A DNA stretch of 64,000 nt, from contig JAHHHH010000018.1 in the NCBI GenBank assembly GCA_019359415.1, forward strand, positions 1-64,000. The letters are read 5' to 3'. Position 1 is the stretch's first letter, and every line of letters starts with the position of its first letter. The notes beneath the pieces are model-generated. The model searched no databases. It was not told the origin of the DNA and saw nothing but the letters and a program-made list of their open reading frames with translations. The stretch comes from Iphinoe sp. HA4291-MV1 (GTDB lineage: Bacteria > Cyanobacteriota > Cyanobacteriia > Cyanobacteriales > Nostocaceae). This document shows positions 8,640 to 16,692 of the stretch, piece after piece. A program made the translations under genes and the position numbers.

Positions 8640-10094
8640 CTACTGGTACTCCTCCAGCATTTGTTTACGTTTTTTGAGTGTATTTTCAGAATCAGTGGCA
8701 CTATAATCGATGATTCTGTAGTTAACATTGTTGTTCAATACTGTTTGAGAACTTAAAATTTGCGACCCAACTGTAGAGCTAGCAGTTACGCTAGAAGATT
8801 GCACACTGTTGACATCATCCAACTGATTTTGTGAGGTAGATATCTGACCTGACCATAGATTTTCAAGGATAGACCCACAAGAACTATCCTGATACTCACT
8901 CATGCTGAAGTTAGAAGTTGCAATAGGACTCTTTATCATCATGTTCTTCGAGCTAAAGTTGAAGACTTGTGTGCTATGTACTGCTGTATCTGCAACAATC
9001 TGACGCACTTGAGCATCAGTAAGATTATGGTTAGCACTGAGCATAAGGGCAACTACGCCAGCAACGTGAGGAGTTGCCATTGATGTGCCGCTATAGGAAG
9101 CATACTTATTATCCGGGATTGTAGAGTAGACATCGACTCCTGGGGCTGTAACATAAGTGAGTGGACTCATTCCCGCTCTGTTGGAAAAATCAGCTATGTT
9201 TTTATTTTTATCAACTGCTCCAACTGCAATTCCCCATTTGTCCGCATAGTGGGCTGGGTAGCCTGGTTGAAAGCCACCATCATTGCCAGCTGCCATAACA
9301 ACAACAACTCCTTTGCTACTGGCATATTCAATAGCCTTCTCTAGAGTGCTGTCAGAAGAACTACCACCAAGACTAAGGTTAATAACGTTAGCTCCATGAT
9401 CCACAGCATAGTGAATGCCATTAGCGATCGCATCATAGGAGCCTGAACCAGAATCATCCAAAACTTTGACTGGCATAATTTTGGCATTATAAGCAATGCC
9501 AGTAACACCAATATCATTATTTTCCCCAGCAATAGTGCCAGAGACATGGGTACCATGACTGTTTCTGTCCATGACATCATTGTTGTTATCAACAAAGTTC
9601 CAGCCATGGACGTCATCAATCAAGCCATCGCCATCATCATCCTTGCCGTTGCCAGCAATTTCCTTTGAGTTCGTCCAGATATTATCCTTTAAGTCATCGT
9701 GGTTGAAGTCAACTCCAGTATCCAAAACAGCGACGACTACACCCTGACCTGTATATCCTTTTGCCCAAACTTCTGGAGCTTTTACTAAATCAGCTCCCCA
9801 ATTATTTCCACCTAAGTCTGGAACATCAGCAAAGGGACTTTGACCCGCTGCTTCACTCACTGCTGCGGCTGCATCTATTAAGCCATAGCCAGAGGTGAAG
9901 CTGTACCCATCGTCATTAAACAATTGTTCTTCAGCATTTTCCTCTAGGTCATTCACAGCTGTGTTAAAGCTACTATGACCGTTAAGGTTTAGGCTGTAGT
10001 CATTGTTAGAATGAAAGCTATCTACTGAGGATACAGAAGTGATATTTAGCTCTTGATTAGAAAAAGAACTGTTATTATTAAGAGTACTAAGCAT
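8640..10094 (-). CDS. S8 family subtilisin-like serine protease
   Basis: 484 residues from ATG at 10094, which has GAGG about 12 bases upstream; a TTG six codons earlier is the alternative. Catalytic triad is intact: Asp in VLDTGVD (about 125), His in NSHGTHVSG (about 180), Ser in GTSMATPHVAG (about 338), with the oxyanion Asn in AAGND (about 271). The Asp-rich segment GNGKDDDGDGLIDD near 150 is a probable calcium site. No classical signal peptide: the N-terminus is Ser/Asn-rich, so export, if any, would be by a non-Sec route. The C-terminal 110 residues are low-complexity Ser/Asn/Gln-rich. Confidence 0.88.
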   Translation of the reverse strand: MLSTLNNNSSFSNQELNITSVSSVDSFHSNNDYSLNLNGHSSFNTAVNDLEENAEEQLFNDDGYSFTSGYGLIDAAAAVSEAAGQSPFADVPDLGGNNWGADLVKAPEVWAKGYTGQGVVVAVLDTGVDFNHDDLKDNIWTNSKEIAGNGKDDDGDGLIDDVHGWNFVDNNNDVMDRNSHGTHVSGTIAGENNDIGVTGIAYNAKIMPVKVLDDSGSGSYDAIANGIHYAVDHGANVINLSLGGSSSDSTLEKAIEYASSKGVVVVMAAGNDGGFQPGYPAHYADKWGIAVGAVDKNKNIADFSNRAGMSPLTYVTAPGVDVYSTIPDNKYASYSGTSMATPHVAGVVALMLSANHNLTDAQVRQIVADTAVHSTQVFNFSSKNMMIKSPIATSNFSMSEYQDSSCGSILENLWSGQISTSQNQLDDVNSVQSSSVTASSTVGSQILSSQTVLNNNVNYRIIDYSATDSENTLKKRKQMLEEYQ

Positions 10095-10137
10095 CAGTAT
10101 TTCTTGCCTCAAGAATTTCTCTATTTTTTAACATCAA

Positions 10138-10175
10138 AACCGACAAAAGCCTTTTTAAAGGCTTTTGTTTTAAAT
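10138..10175. terminator. Hairpin with T-rich flank upstream of the S8 protease gene
   Basis: ACAAAAGCCTTT and AAAGGCTTTTGT form a strong stem at about 10143-10169, with T-rich sequence on the plus-strand 3' side. It lies in the leader of the minus-strand protease gene rather than after a known gene. It may be an attenuator-like structure or the end of an unseen transcript. Confidence 0.35.
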
Positions 10176-10387
10176 ATTTTCCTTAGATAATATTTACTAT
10201 TTAATTAAAATAAAAAATGCTAATTTTTTTACAAATATTTTTGATAACAATAGAAATATAGCTTTGATTGCCTTGATAATTTGTATAGTTAATAACTTGT
10301 TTTCAGAAAGCAGAAGTAAGCTGTTGCGTATTTAATTTGTATATTGGACGCGGGCAAGATGCCCGCACTACAAAATAAAATAAATGA

Positions 10388-10480
10388 CGTTGCTGAATTG
10401 AGGAATGATTTTTAGAATTATGCCCTCTCCCAAAGGGAGAGGGTAAGGGTGAGAGCAATTCATTCTTACATTCAGCAACG
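10388..10480. mobile_element. MITE-like element, about 93 bp, imperfect 21-bp terminal inverted repeats
   Basis: CGTTGCTGAATTGAGGAATGA (10388-10408) pairs with the reverse complement of 10460-10480; 17 or so of 21 positions match. Between them is an internal palindrome CCCTCTCCCAAAGGGAGAGGG. There is no coding capacity. This is the structure of a small non-autonomous element. Confidence 0.55.
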
Positions 10481-10780
10481 CTAAATAAATTTACACATTT
10501 GGGGGGATGCTCCCCATCGTCCAGTACTTCGATGAGTGCGATCGCTTACGGTGAGGCTCTACGCCATCGCTAGCAACACTGTCTCACGGCACATCTTAAA
10601 CATGAGAATGCTAATAATGTAGCGCAGCGGCAAATTGTCGCTGCGTAAGAACCTTCATGGAAGGTCAAAACCAGGTGACGGCGCTCCTCAAGTTCCTGCC
10701 CACGGCTACCATTAAATGTGCAACTGAAGGTTGCAGTATCTGAAACTCGCAATTCTTGGGTAGAATACAAAGATGGGTAA
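10481..10780. other. Intergenic spacer downstream of tRNA-Ala
   Basis: Contains a HIP1-like GCGATCGC near 10538 and a GCAGCGGCAAATTGTCGCTGC palindrome near 10624-10644. Overlapping minus-strand frames here run through the tRNA and are not credible proteins. Nothing else is recognisable. Confidence 0.4.
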
Positions 10781-10853
10781 TGGAGATAAGGAGACTCGAA
10801 CTCCTGACATCCTGCTTGCAAAGCAGGCGCTCTACCAACTGAGCTATACCCCC
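10781..10853 (-). tRNA. tRNA-Ala (anticodon UGC)
   Basis: 73 bases on the minus strand. The acceptor GGGGGTA pairs with TATCTCC (two G-U pairs) followed by discriminator A. The D arm is GCTCAGTTGGTAGAGC. The anticodon stem CCTGC/GCAGG closes the loop TTTGCAA, giving anticodon TGC. The T arm contains GTTCGAGTC. CCA is not encoded (the flanking bases are TTA), as is common in cyanobacteria. The G-rich acceptor and TGC anticodon identify alanine. Confidence 0.96.
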
Positions 10854-10939
10854 TTTAGGTGAAAAAGAAATGTCATTTATGTTGACGTAACTATAGTAAC
10901 CTAATATTGCCGTTTTGCGAAAGGGGATTAACAAAAAAA

Positions 10940-11830
10940 ATGACCCTAGTTGTTGCAGCACTATATAAATTTGTCAAATTACAAGATTTTGCCGAGAAAC
11001 AACACTCTCTACTTTCTTTATGCCAAGCGCATGACGTTAAGGGAACAATTCTGTTGGCACCGGAAGGCATTAACGGTACAATAGCGGGTTCTCGTCAAGC
11101 GATTGACTCAGTTCTCTGGTTTTTGCGCTCCGACTATCGCTTAGCAGACTTAGTATACAAAGAGTCTTATGCTGACAACGCACCATTTGAGCGCTTGAAA
11201 GTGCGCCTGAAAAAAGAAATTGTCACTATGGGATTGCCTGAAGTTGATCCTAATGAACAAGTGGGTACTTATGTCAACCCCAAAGATTGGAATGCTCTGA
11301 TTTGCGATCCAGAAGTTACCGTGATTGACACCCGCAACGATTATGAGGTGAGTATCGGAACTTTCAAAGGAGCACAAAATCCTCACACGGAATCATTCCG
11401 TGATTTTCCAGACTATGTTCACAACCACCTCAACCCCCAGAAACACAAAAAGATTGCCCTGTTTTGTACTGGGGGAATTCGCTGCGAAAAAGCTTCTTCC
11501 TTGATGCTGTCTCAAGGGTTTCAAGAGGTTTATCACCTCAAGGGTGGAATTCTCAAATATTTAGAGGAAGTCCCAGAGTCCGAGAGTTTCTGGGATGGCG
11601 AGTGTTTTGTGTTTGACCAACGCATCGCTATGCGTCACGGGCTAGAATCAGGTAGTTATGATATGTGTCCAAGTTGTGGGCATCCCATTTCTGAAGCTGA
11701 TAAATTGTCCTCCAAGTATCAAGAAGGTGTTTCTTGCCCCTCCTGTTTTGATATCCTCTCGGAGGATAAAAAAGCACGTCAGCAGGAGAAAAAACGACAG
11801 TCAGATTTAGCTAGAAAGCGTAATGGATAG
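10940..11830 (+). CDS. trhO: Rhodanese-like tRNA uridine hydroxylase TrhO (UPF0176)
   Basis: 296 residues from ATG at 10940. An N-terminal acylphosphatase-like domain ([17 protein letters not shown] near 38-54) is followed by the rhodanese domain, with VIDTRNDYE near 134 and the active-site loop [10 protein letters not shown] near 180. The C-terminus has paired cysteines (CPSCG and CPSC) characteristic of the family. TrhO carries out oxygen-dependent 5-hydroxylation of U34 in certain tRNAs. The upstream ORF extension to 10907 overlaps the spacer beside the divergent tRNA-Ala and is unlikely. No operon partners. Confidence 0.88.
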   Translation: MTLVVAALYKFVKLQDFAEKQHSLLSLCQAHDVKGTILLAPEGINGTIAGSRQAIDSVLWFLRSDYRLADLVYKESYADNAPFERLKVRLKKEIVTMGLPEVDPNEQVGTYVNPKDWNALICDPEVTVIDTRNDYEVSIGTFKGAQNPHTESFRDFPDYVHNHLNPQKHKKIALFCTGGIRCEKASSLMLSQGFQEVYHLKGGILKYLEEVPESESFWDGECFVFDQRIAMRHGLESGSYDMCPSCGHPISEADKLSSKYQEGVSCPSCFDILSEDKKARQQEKKRQSDLARKRNG

Positions 11831-12175
11831 CTAAAGTTCATGAGTTGCTCCATTCTTTATTAACCACCGCTTCCTTTCCAAATAATTCGGCACAATCCGC
11901 TCTACTCTATCCCAAAAAGCACTTGTATGATGTGGTTCAATCAAATGCACATCTCATAAACCACCAAATACTTAATCATGGGACGCGGTAGCATAGCAAC
12001 TCGCCAGTGAAAATACAAATCTCTCTTGTGTCCACACAGAACCCCAATGGTCACCTAAGTCACGTACCTGTACTGAACTGGGAAAAGCCGCGACACGGTT
12101 GACAAGTACGTTAATACTGGAATTTAGAATTAGGTGAAGGCGATCGCGATACCATTGGTGAAATATTATCGTCCT
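11831..12175 (-). pseudogene. Decayed YgjP-like M48-type metallopeptidase (DUF45)
   Basis: Read on the minus strand in shifting frames: FHQWYRDRLHLILNSS, VQVRDLGDHWGS, then after a frameshift RDLYFHWRVAMLPRPMIKYL, VVYEMC, a stop/frameshift, and HLIEPHHTSAFWDRVERIV with NYLERKRWLIKNG. These are the consecutive conserved blocks of the YgjP family. The first His of the HExxH motif is replaced by Tyr (VVYEM), and at least two frameshifts break the gene. Non-functional. Confidence 0.75.
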
Positions 12176-12440
12176 CGTGCCTGTTCTTTGCGGTGCAATT
12201 CAAAACGGCTTTGGTAAATTCGTCGTAAATTGCTAAAGCTTCTGCAAGGTTGACACCCTAGTAATCGATGATTAATAACTTAGAATTTAAGCTTTGTTAG
12301 TGCCAAACCCAGCATTGTTCATCTAAAGATATTAAAAGTAAGTTGAGTGCATCAATAGTAGCCGCTTGTGGACTGAAGAATAAACTATAGACGAATCATT
12401 CGCTCTTTGATCTCCCTCATTGTCACTTCCTTTGCATTCT
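12176..12440. other. Intergenic debris beyond the metallopeptidase remnant
   Basis: Short protein-like stretches on the minus strand (NLAEALAIYDEFTKAVLN and TIDALNLLLISLDEQCWVW) are separated by stops. They look like leftovers of another gene, but I cannot assign a family. YgjP-type genes often sit beside type I restriction systems, so restriction-system debris is one possibility. Confidence 0.35.
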
Positions 12441-13847
12441 TTACTTGGGTCTAAGAAAACGGGTAGCGAAATTTTGTGATCGTGTTGGTGAAAGTGCCCT
12501 AGCTTTGAGAATAGCTGCCGTCAAAAAGGCATAAGATAAGATTCCAACAATCATCAACAGCAAAATATTGAAAACTCCCGCTGCGTTCCACAAAGCGTGC
12601 AGTCCGGATGCTGTTAAATAACCAATTGGCAAAATTTGCCAACTTTTAGAAGGTTTGAGTACAGCTAATCCGATAAAATATCCAAAATATCCACTGTAAG
12701 ACATGTGTCCGGCAACAGAGCCTAAAATTCGAGCAATCACCAGTTGTAAACCCGCCAGATCACCAGCTCCCGCTCCGAATTGTGCTGAAATACTTTGAGT
12801 AATATTAGGTACATATTGTCCCAAGGTTTCTAATAAGGTAAAGCCCACAGCAGAAGCTGTTCCCAGTAGAATACCATCAAGAGGTTCGGCGACACCGATA
12901 CGTTCCCGCCACGGCGATGGGACTACCTTAGCAATCAGAAATGCCAATAGTATAGGTATTGCCTTAAGTAATTCCTCCATCAAGCCAGCGCCAAAAAACA
13001 TCCGCACCAGTAACTCTGTAAAAGTGATGGACTCCTGTTCTGAGGGTAAGTTACCAGGCAAAAGACCGCGAAACACAAAGAAAAACAAATCCAAGATGGG
13101 AGTGAGTAAAATCACCGTCGTCGTCAAAGCCGATGCAAACAGCACCCACCAAGGCTTTGGTTTACCACACAACTGGTAAATAAAGTAGTAAGCAGCAGAG
13201 GCGATATAAATTGCGACTATGAGTTGATTTGTTTGTGGTTGACCTACCGTGGCAAACATAAGTACCACGAAGACAACTGTGAGAATCCCTGGTATAAGGT
13301 AAGCTTTACGAGTTAAATCTTTGCCAGTAGAAATAATGGGAAACAGTTGAGTGAAGCTGAGCGAATCTGGTGGTTTTGAAGAAGGTTGATAATATGTTGA
13401 GGTTGATACTGGGTAACTATTTGCTGGGGGAAGTGATGTAGCTGCTGGTGGAAGTGGGGCGATCGCAGCGTCTTGTTGGTGGTTGTGTTCATACTCAAAA
13501 ACAAATTCTGGACCATCATGTCCCAGAGTAATGCAATCTCCGATCATCAATTGCTGACAATTCTGCAACCGTTGTCCGTTCAAGTAGGTGCCATTGGCAC
13601 TAGCCAAATCACAGATTAACCAACTAGACTCCCCATCTGGAGACGAAGGAAGAGGACGAACCGCTGCATGGCGACGAGATACCATGCGGTACAACATGGC
13701 ATCCAACACAACTTGGCAGCTGGGGTCACGTCCAATGACTACCTCTTGACTGGGGAGCAGCGAGTAACGAGTTTCCGATCCCAGAGAGTTCCCAATATCA
13801 GACACTTGCCGCAGAATTGCATTCTGTCTTGCATTTTTACCTGTCAT
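12441..13847 (-). CDS. FHA-domain / PrsW-family intramembrane metalloprotease
   Basis: 468 residues. An N-terminal FHA domain (about 30-120) has GRDPSC near 39-44, SRRH near 57-60 and SANGTYLNG near 83-91, the phosphothreonine-binding signature. A Pro/Ser-rich linker (130-165) leads to about eight membrane helices. The PrsW catalytic motifs are present: MEELLKAIP near 290-298, GFTLLETLG, SVAGHMSYSG and SGLHALWNAAG, the usual Glu and His metal ligands. PrsW proteases cleave anti-sigma factors or other membrane substrates. The FHA fusion suggests substrate choice or activity tied to Ser/Thr phosphorylation; that part is inference. Confidence 0.88.
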   Translation of the reverse strand: MTGKNARQNAILRQVSDIGNSLGSETRYSLLPSQEVVIGRDPSCQVVLDAMLYRMVSRRHAAVRPLPSSPDGESSWLICDLASANGTYLNGQRLQNCQQLMIGDCITLGHDGPEFVFEYEHNHQQDAAIAPLPPAATSLPPANSYPVSTSTYYQPSSKPPDSLSFTQLFPIISTGKDLTRKAYLIPGILTVVFVVLMFATVGQPQTNQLIVAIYIASAAYYFIYQLCGKPKPWWVLFASALTTTVILLTPILDLFFFVFRGLLPGNLPSEQESITFTELLVRMFFGAGLMEELLKAIPILLAFLIAKVVPSPWRERIGVAEPLDGILLGTASAVGFTLLETLGQYVPNITQSISAQFGAGAGDLAGLQLVIARILGSVAGHMSYSGYFGYFIGLAVLKPSKSWQILPIGYLTASGLHALWNAAGVFNILLLMIVGILSYAFLTAAILKARALSPTRSQNFATRFLRPK

Positions 13848-14178
13848 CGAGTTACAGGGTGTTTCTAAACTATTTCTTCAAAGAATTGGGCAATAGGACT
13901 TAACCCTTGCCACAACAGCAGAATTGCTAAATCCACTATAGCTTCAGTCACTGCTTATCAATGAGAAATTAAAAAAAACAAAATAAATAGAGAGTTTTAC
14001 ATAATCTTGGTCAGCATTACTGTTGACAGTTAAGCATTAACTGTCTAGCGTCAACCGTCAACAACCTCACCCGTAAACGACTTTCAATCATTTGTTGGAG
14101 TTGTATCAGAGACTGATTAAACTGTAGAATCAGCTTTTGATAGTTCATAGAAGGGCTACAGCTTCTTCCATTAAAGCC
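13848..14178. other. Intergenic spacer upstream of the FHA-PrsW gene
   Basis: Holds the likely FHA-PrsW promoter. Around 14020-14062 there are GTTGACAGTTAA / TTAACTGTC / CGTCAACCGTCAACA repeats of a type also seen near 41988. No supported ORF or RNA. Confidence 0.4.
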
Positions 14179-14279
14179 AGGACTTACGCAAAGAAACCCG
14201 GTTTCTACCAAAAATCGTCTGTTTCACAACCAAATACGAACGAAGAAACCGGGTTTCTAGCAGATGGCGCGTAAGTCCT
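14179..14279. mobile_element. 101-bp MITE with 11-bp perfect TIRs and a GAAACCCGGTTTCT core
   Basis: AGGACTTACGC (14179-14189) and GCGTAAGTCCT (14269-14279) are perfect terminal inverted repeats. Inside, AGAAACCCGGTTTCT and GAAGAAACCGGGTTTCTAG form a second nested inverted repeat. No coding capacity. The same TIR sequence bounds the 364-bp element at 26651-27014, and the same core occurs inside the element at 38161-38252. Confidence 0.75.
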
Positions 14280-14510
14280 AAAAGCTTTTCCTTTGCGCCC
14301 AGTTCTTAGCAGCAAAAACCATTTGCGCCTTCTGACTTAACTGAGCGGCTCGACTCAATGCATACCGGATTTGGGCTTTAGACCCAAAAATTTCGGTAAA
14401 AATAAAATACCAGCCGTATTTCGGGTTGACGGGTTGGTAACGTTCAAAGTAGCGTCTCCCTTTGGGAGAGGGATCTAAGTTTGACGGCTGGTATTTTATT
14501 TCAAGGCAAG
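14280..14510 (-). pseudogene. Unidentified short coding remnant with an 18-bp inverted repeat
   Basis: On the minus strand a frame without a start reads RRYFERYQPVNPKYGWYFIF, then SKAQIRYALSRAAQLSQKAQ and ends KNWAQRKSF before a TAG next to the MITE. Composition is protein-like, but I do not recognise the family. AAATAAAATACCAGCCGT (14400-14417) and its reverse complement (14484-14501) bracket the middle, so part of the frame is repeat-derived. Confidence 0.3.
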
Positions 14511-14547
14511 TGCCTTACTCTCTACTAACAAATGATTGACTACACCC

Positions 14548-15147
14548 CTAAACAGCAACCATTTCTTGATGCTCAATCTTAGTACCCAGTATCTTGAGGA
14601 ATTCTGCCAACCAACGCGGATGAGCAGGCCAAGCTGGTGCTGTGACTAAGTTACCATCAACTACAACCTCATCAACTGGGACATCTACGTAGGTACCACC
14701 AGCACGCCACACCTCTGTGCTACAAGCAGGGTAAGCAGTACAATTTTTGCCTTGCAAAACATCCGCAGCAGCCAACAATTGTAAGCCGTGGCAAATAGCA
14801 GCAATGGGCTTATTTGTTTGGGCAAAATGGCGGGTTATTTCTAGTACCTGTTTATTGAGGCGGATATATTCAGGTGCACGTCCTCCAGGAATGACCAAGG
14901 CATCGTAGTTTTCTGCTTTGACTTCTGCAAAAGAAGCATTAAGAGTGAAGTTGTGACCAGGTTTTTCACTGTAAGTTTGGTCACCTTCAAAATCGTGAAC
15001 AGCAGTCCTAACTTTTTCTCCAGCTTTTTTGTCCGGACAAACTGCATGAACGGTATATCCTACCATCAGCAAAGCTTGGAAGGGAACCATGACCTCGTAA
15101 TCTTCCACATAGTCCCCTACGAGCATCAAAATTTTTTTAGTAGCCAT
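14548..15147 (-). CDS. DJ-1/PfpI family protein
   Basis: 199 residues, the usual length. Motifs: [11 protein letters not shown] near 8-18, [13 protein letters not shown] near 85-97 and the nucleophile elbow AICHGLQLL near 116-124 with the conserved Cys. The C-terminal [20 protein letters not shown] completes the fold. Relatives include PfpI-type proteases, glyoxalase III/deglycase-like enzymes and stress proteins; the exact activity cannot be assigned. ATG at 15147. It is followed by a spacer carrying a heptad repeat array and then narM in the same orientation. Confidence 0.88.
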   Translation of the reverse strand: MATKKILMLVGDYVEDYEVMVPFQALLMVGYTVHAVCPDKKAGEKVRTAVHDFEGDQTYSEKPGHNFTLNASFAEVKAENYDALVIPGGRAPEYIRLNKQVLEITRHFAQTNKPIAAICHGLQLLAAADVLQGKNCTAYPACSTEVWRAGGTYVDVPVDEVVVDGNLVTAPAWPAHPRWLAEFLKILGTKIEHQEMVAV

Positions 15148-15588
15148 TTTTTCTTAGTCTTTAGTCATTAATTAATACTAATTTATGTTTGGGTGTGTTA
15201 GGTGAAATATCAAAAAACCTTTTTCAAATAAAACGATTGTTCACAGTGTAATGTGCTACCTAAATCAGAAAGAAAGTTAAGAATTTTAGCGTCACTAATG
15301 ACACAGTCAGGTATCAATACTGCTCGGTTAAGGAAAAATAGAGAGTAATATCTACCTAAAGATAGAAGTTTTATTATTTTACTCTCTCTAGAGAGATTTT
15401 GAGAATTCGGTTGTGCAATAATGATTTTTGTTAGTCATGAAGCTCATGTACGTTATGCCAAGAAAAGTATTAAATGAGCCTGGCTGGGTGGCTTCTGTAC
15501 GATGCAAATGCTAGCTTGATAGATGGAAGCCCTTATACATGATTGGGGATCCGCTCAACGCAAACAAAAGTTTGTTGGACAGCCTACT
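15148..15588. other. Intergenic spacer between narM and the DJ-1/PfpI gene
   Basis: AT-rich, with one copy of a CAATACTGCTCGGTTAAG sequence near 15316, the same end sequence that bounds the MITE at 38161-38252. This looks like a solo or decayed MITE end. No ORF or RNA is evident. Confidence 0.4.
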
Positions 15589-15665
15589 TAATGACTAATG
15601 ACTAATGACTAATGACTAATGACTAATGACTAATGACTAATGACTAATGACTAATGACTAATGAC
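15589..15665. repeat. Heptad tandem repeat array (TAATGAC) x11
   Basis: Eleven uninterrupted TAATGAC units run up to the narM stop codon, which is complementary to 15669-15671. Perfect 7-bp periodicity and identity of all units indicate recent expansion by slippage. This is the class of short tandemly repeated repetitive sequence common in heterocyst-forming cyanobacteria. Confidence 0.9.
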
Positions 15666-15668
15666 TAA

Positions 15669-16121
15669 TCAAAGCAAATTAAATTCCTTCAAAGCTTTGG
15701 GAAAATTTTGATTTTCATGGCTTGGACGGCTCAGTTTAATCAAAGCAAAACGCTGTAAGGGAGTTAATTCTGTCCACTGTTGAGGCGAAAGGGTAACACC
15801 AAATTCTCTCGCTTTTTCCTGAAGGTCTATTGGTACAGTGTTAGCATCCAACCACACCGGATGTGGTTCAACTGGCAACTCAGCAGCCAATGTGCCAGTG
15901 CGTTGTAGAATCAGGTTCTGGAGATATTCCCTATATGCTTGAATTTCGGATTCTGTAGAGCAAGGGAATTCAACCAAAGCTTCTCGCTCGGCTTTGGTCA
16001 AATGACTCCAATCGGATAACTTTAACTTGATGCCAGAAGTATCAAGTTTTTGGCGTACCTGCATAGGAATACAACGCAGGGAATCAACAAAATCTGCTTC
16101 GAAATCAAAGAAATTAGCCAT
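15669..16121 (-). CDS. narM: Nitrate reductase maturation protein NarM
   Basis: 150 residues, matching the cyanobacterial nitrate-reductase-associated protein: N-terminal FFDFEADFV, RCIPMQVRQKLD, LKLSDWSHLTKAERE, LVEFPC and a second related helical half with LSPQQWTELTPLQRFALIKL. NarM is needed for active ferredoxin-nitrate reductase NarB in Synechococcus and Anabaena, probably through direct contact. It lies 15 bases downstream of the PsiE-like gene, which itself follows narB, so co-transcription with the nitrate genes is likely. A heptad array begins right after its stop codon. Confidence 0.88.
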   Translation of the reverse strand: MANFFDFEADFVDSLRCIPMQVRQKLDTSGIKLKLSDWSHLTKAEREALVEFPCSTESEIQAYREYLQNLILQRTGTLAAELPVEPHPVWLDANTVPIDLQEKAREFGVTLSPQQWTELTPLQRFALIKLSRPSHENQNFPKALKEFNLL

Positions 16122-16136
16122 ATACTCATGCCTTTT

Positions 16137-16592
16137 TTAAGAACTTTTTTTATTACTAATCCGAATTATAAAATAACTAATTGATAGAGTAAAAATAGCA
16201 ATTGCTAGTCCAATGATATCAATACCTGTTACTTTTTCTAAGTCAAGAATAATGATTTTTCGAGCAACAGCAATCAAGGAAGTAACAATAACTAACTCAG
16301 CTTGCAGAACGTGTTCTTTGAGATAAGCTGTAATATTTTCTAGTATTTCTATGGCAATTAAAATATTCAAAAATAAACCAAAAACTTTCAAGGATGTTAT
16401 GGTAAAAACAACAGGGCGTATCGTAAATAGTTCTTTAATAAGAAAAAAAACGAGATCCGCAGTTGCTACCAAAATTACGAGCACCATCAGAAGAGATAAA
16501 ACTTTGGAAACTAGCACCACAATGTTTTCGATCAGGTGCATGAAGTTTTCATCTCTAAAACTTTCTTGAACTCGCCTGAGTAGTTTTCTCAT
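16137..16592 (-). CDS. PsiE-like membrane protein
   Basis: 151 residues with four predicted membrane helices (about 22-52, 64-86, 96-112, 122-144), matching the phosphate-starvation-inducible PsiE family. The internal stretch GLFLNILIAIEILENITAYL is typical. Function unknown. It sits between narB (100 bases upstream) and narM (15 bases downstream), all on one strand. A small ORF of unknown function also lies between narB and narM in Anabaena, so the position may be conserved; whether it is the same family I cannot check here. Confidence 0.75.
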   Translation of the reverse strand: MRKLLRRVQESFRDENFMHLIENIVVLVSKVLSLLMVLVILVATADLVFFLIKELFTIRPVVFTITSLKVFGLFLNILIAIEILENITAYLKEHVLQAELVIVTSLIAVARKIIILDLEKVTGIDIIGLAIAIFTLSISYFIIRISNKKSS

Positions 16593-16692
16593 CTGCCGCG
16601 TTTATTCTAAACTCAGTATAAAGCATGAAGCAGAAAAAACTGGGAAACACACTATTCACTTCATACTTTATCCTGTCTGGAGGCTTAGCAGG

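Noticed and set aside
8568-8756. 62-codon frame between hlyD and the protease gene
   Set aside because: Overlaps the 3' end of the protease gene on the other strand and shows no family features.
10570-10961. Two overlapping minus-strand frames of 83 and 98 codons
   Set aside because: They read straight through the tRNA-Ala gene and have no family features.
15589-15665. Possible CRISPR array
   Set aside because: Units are 7 bases with no spacers; this is a simple tandem repeat.
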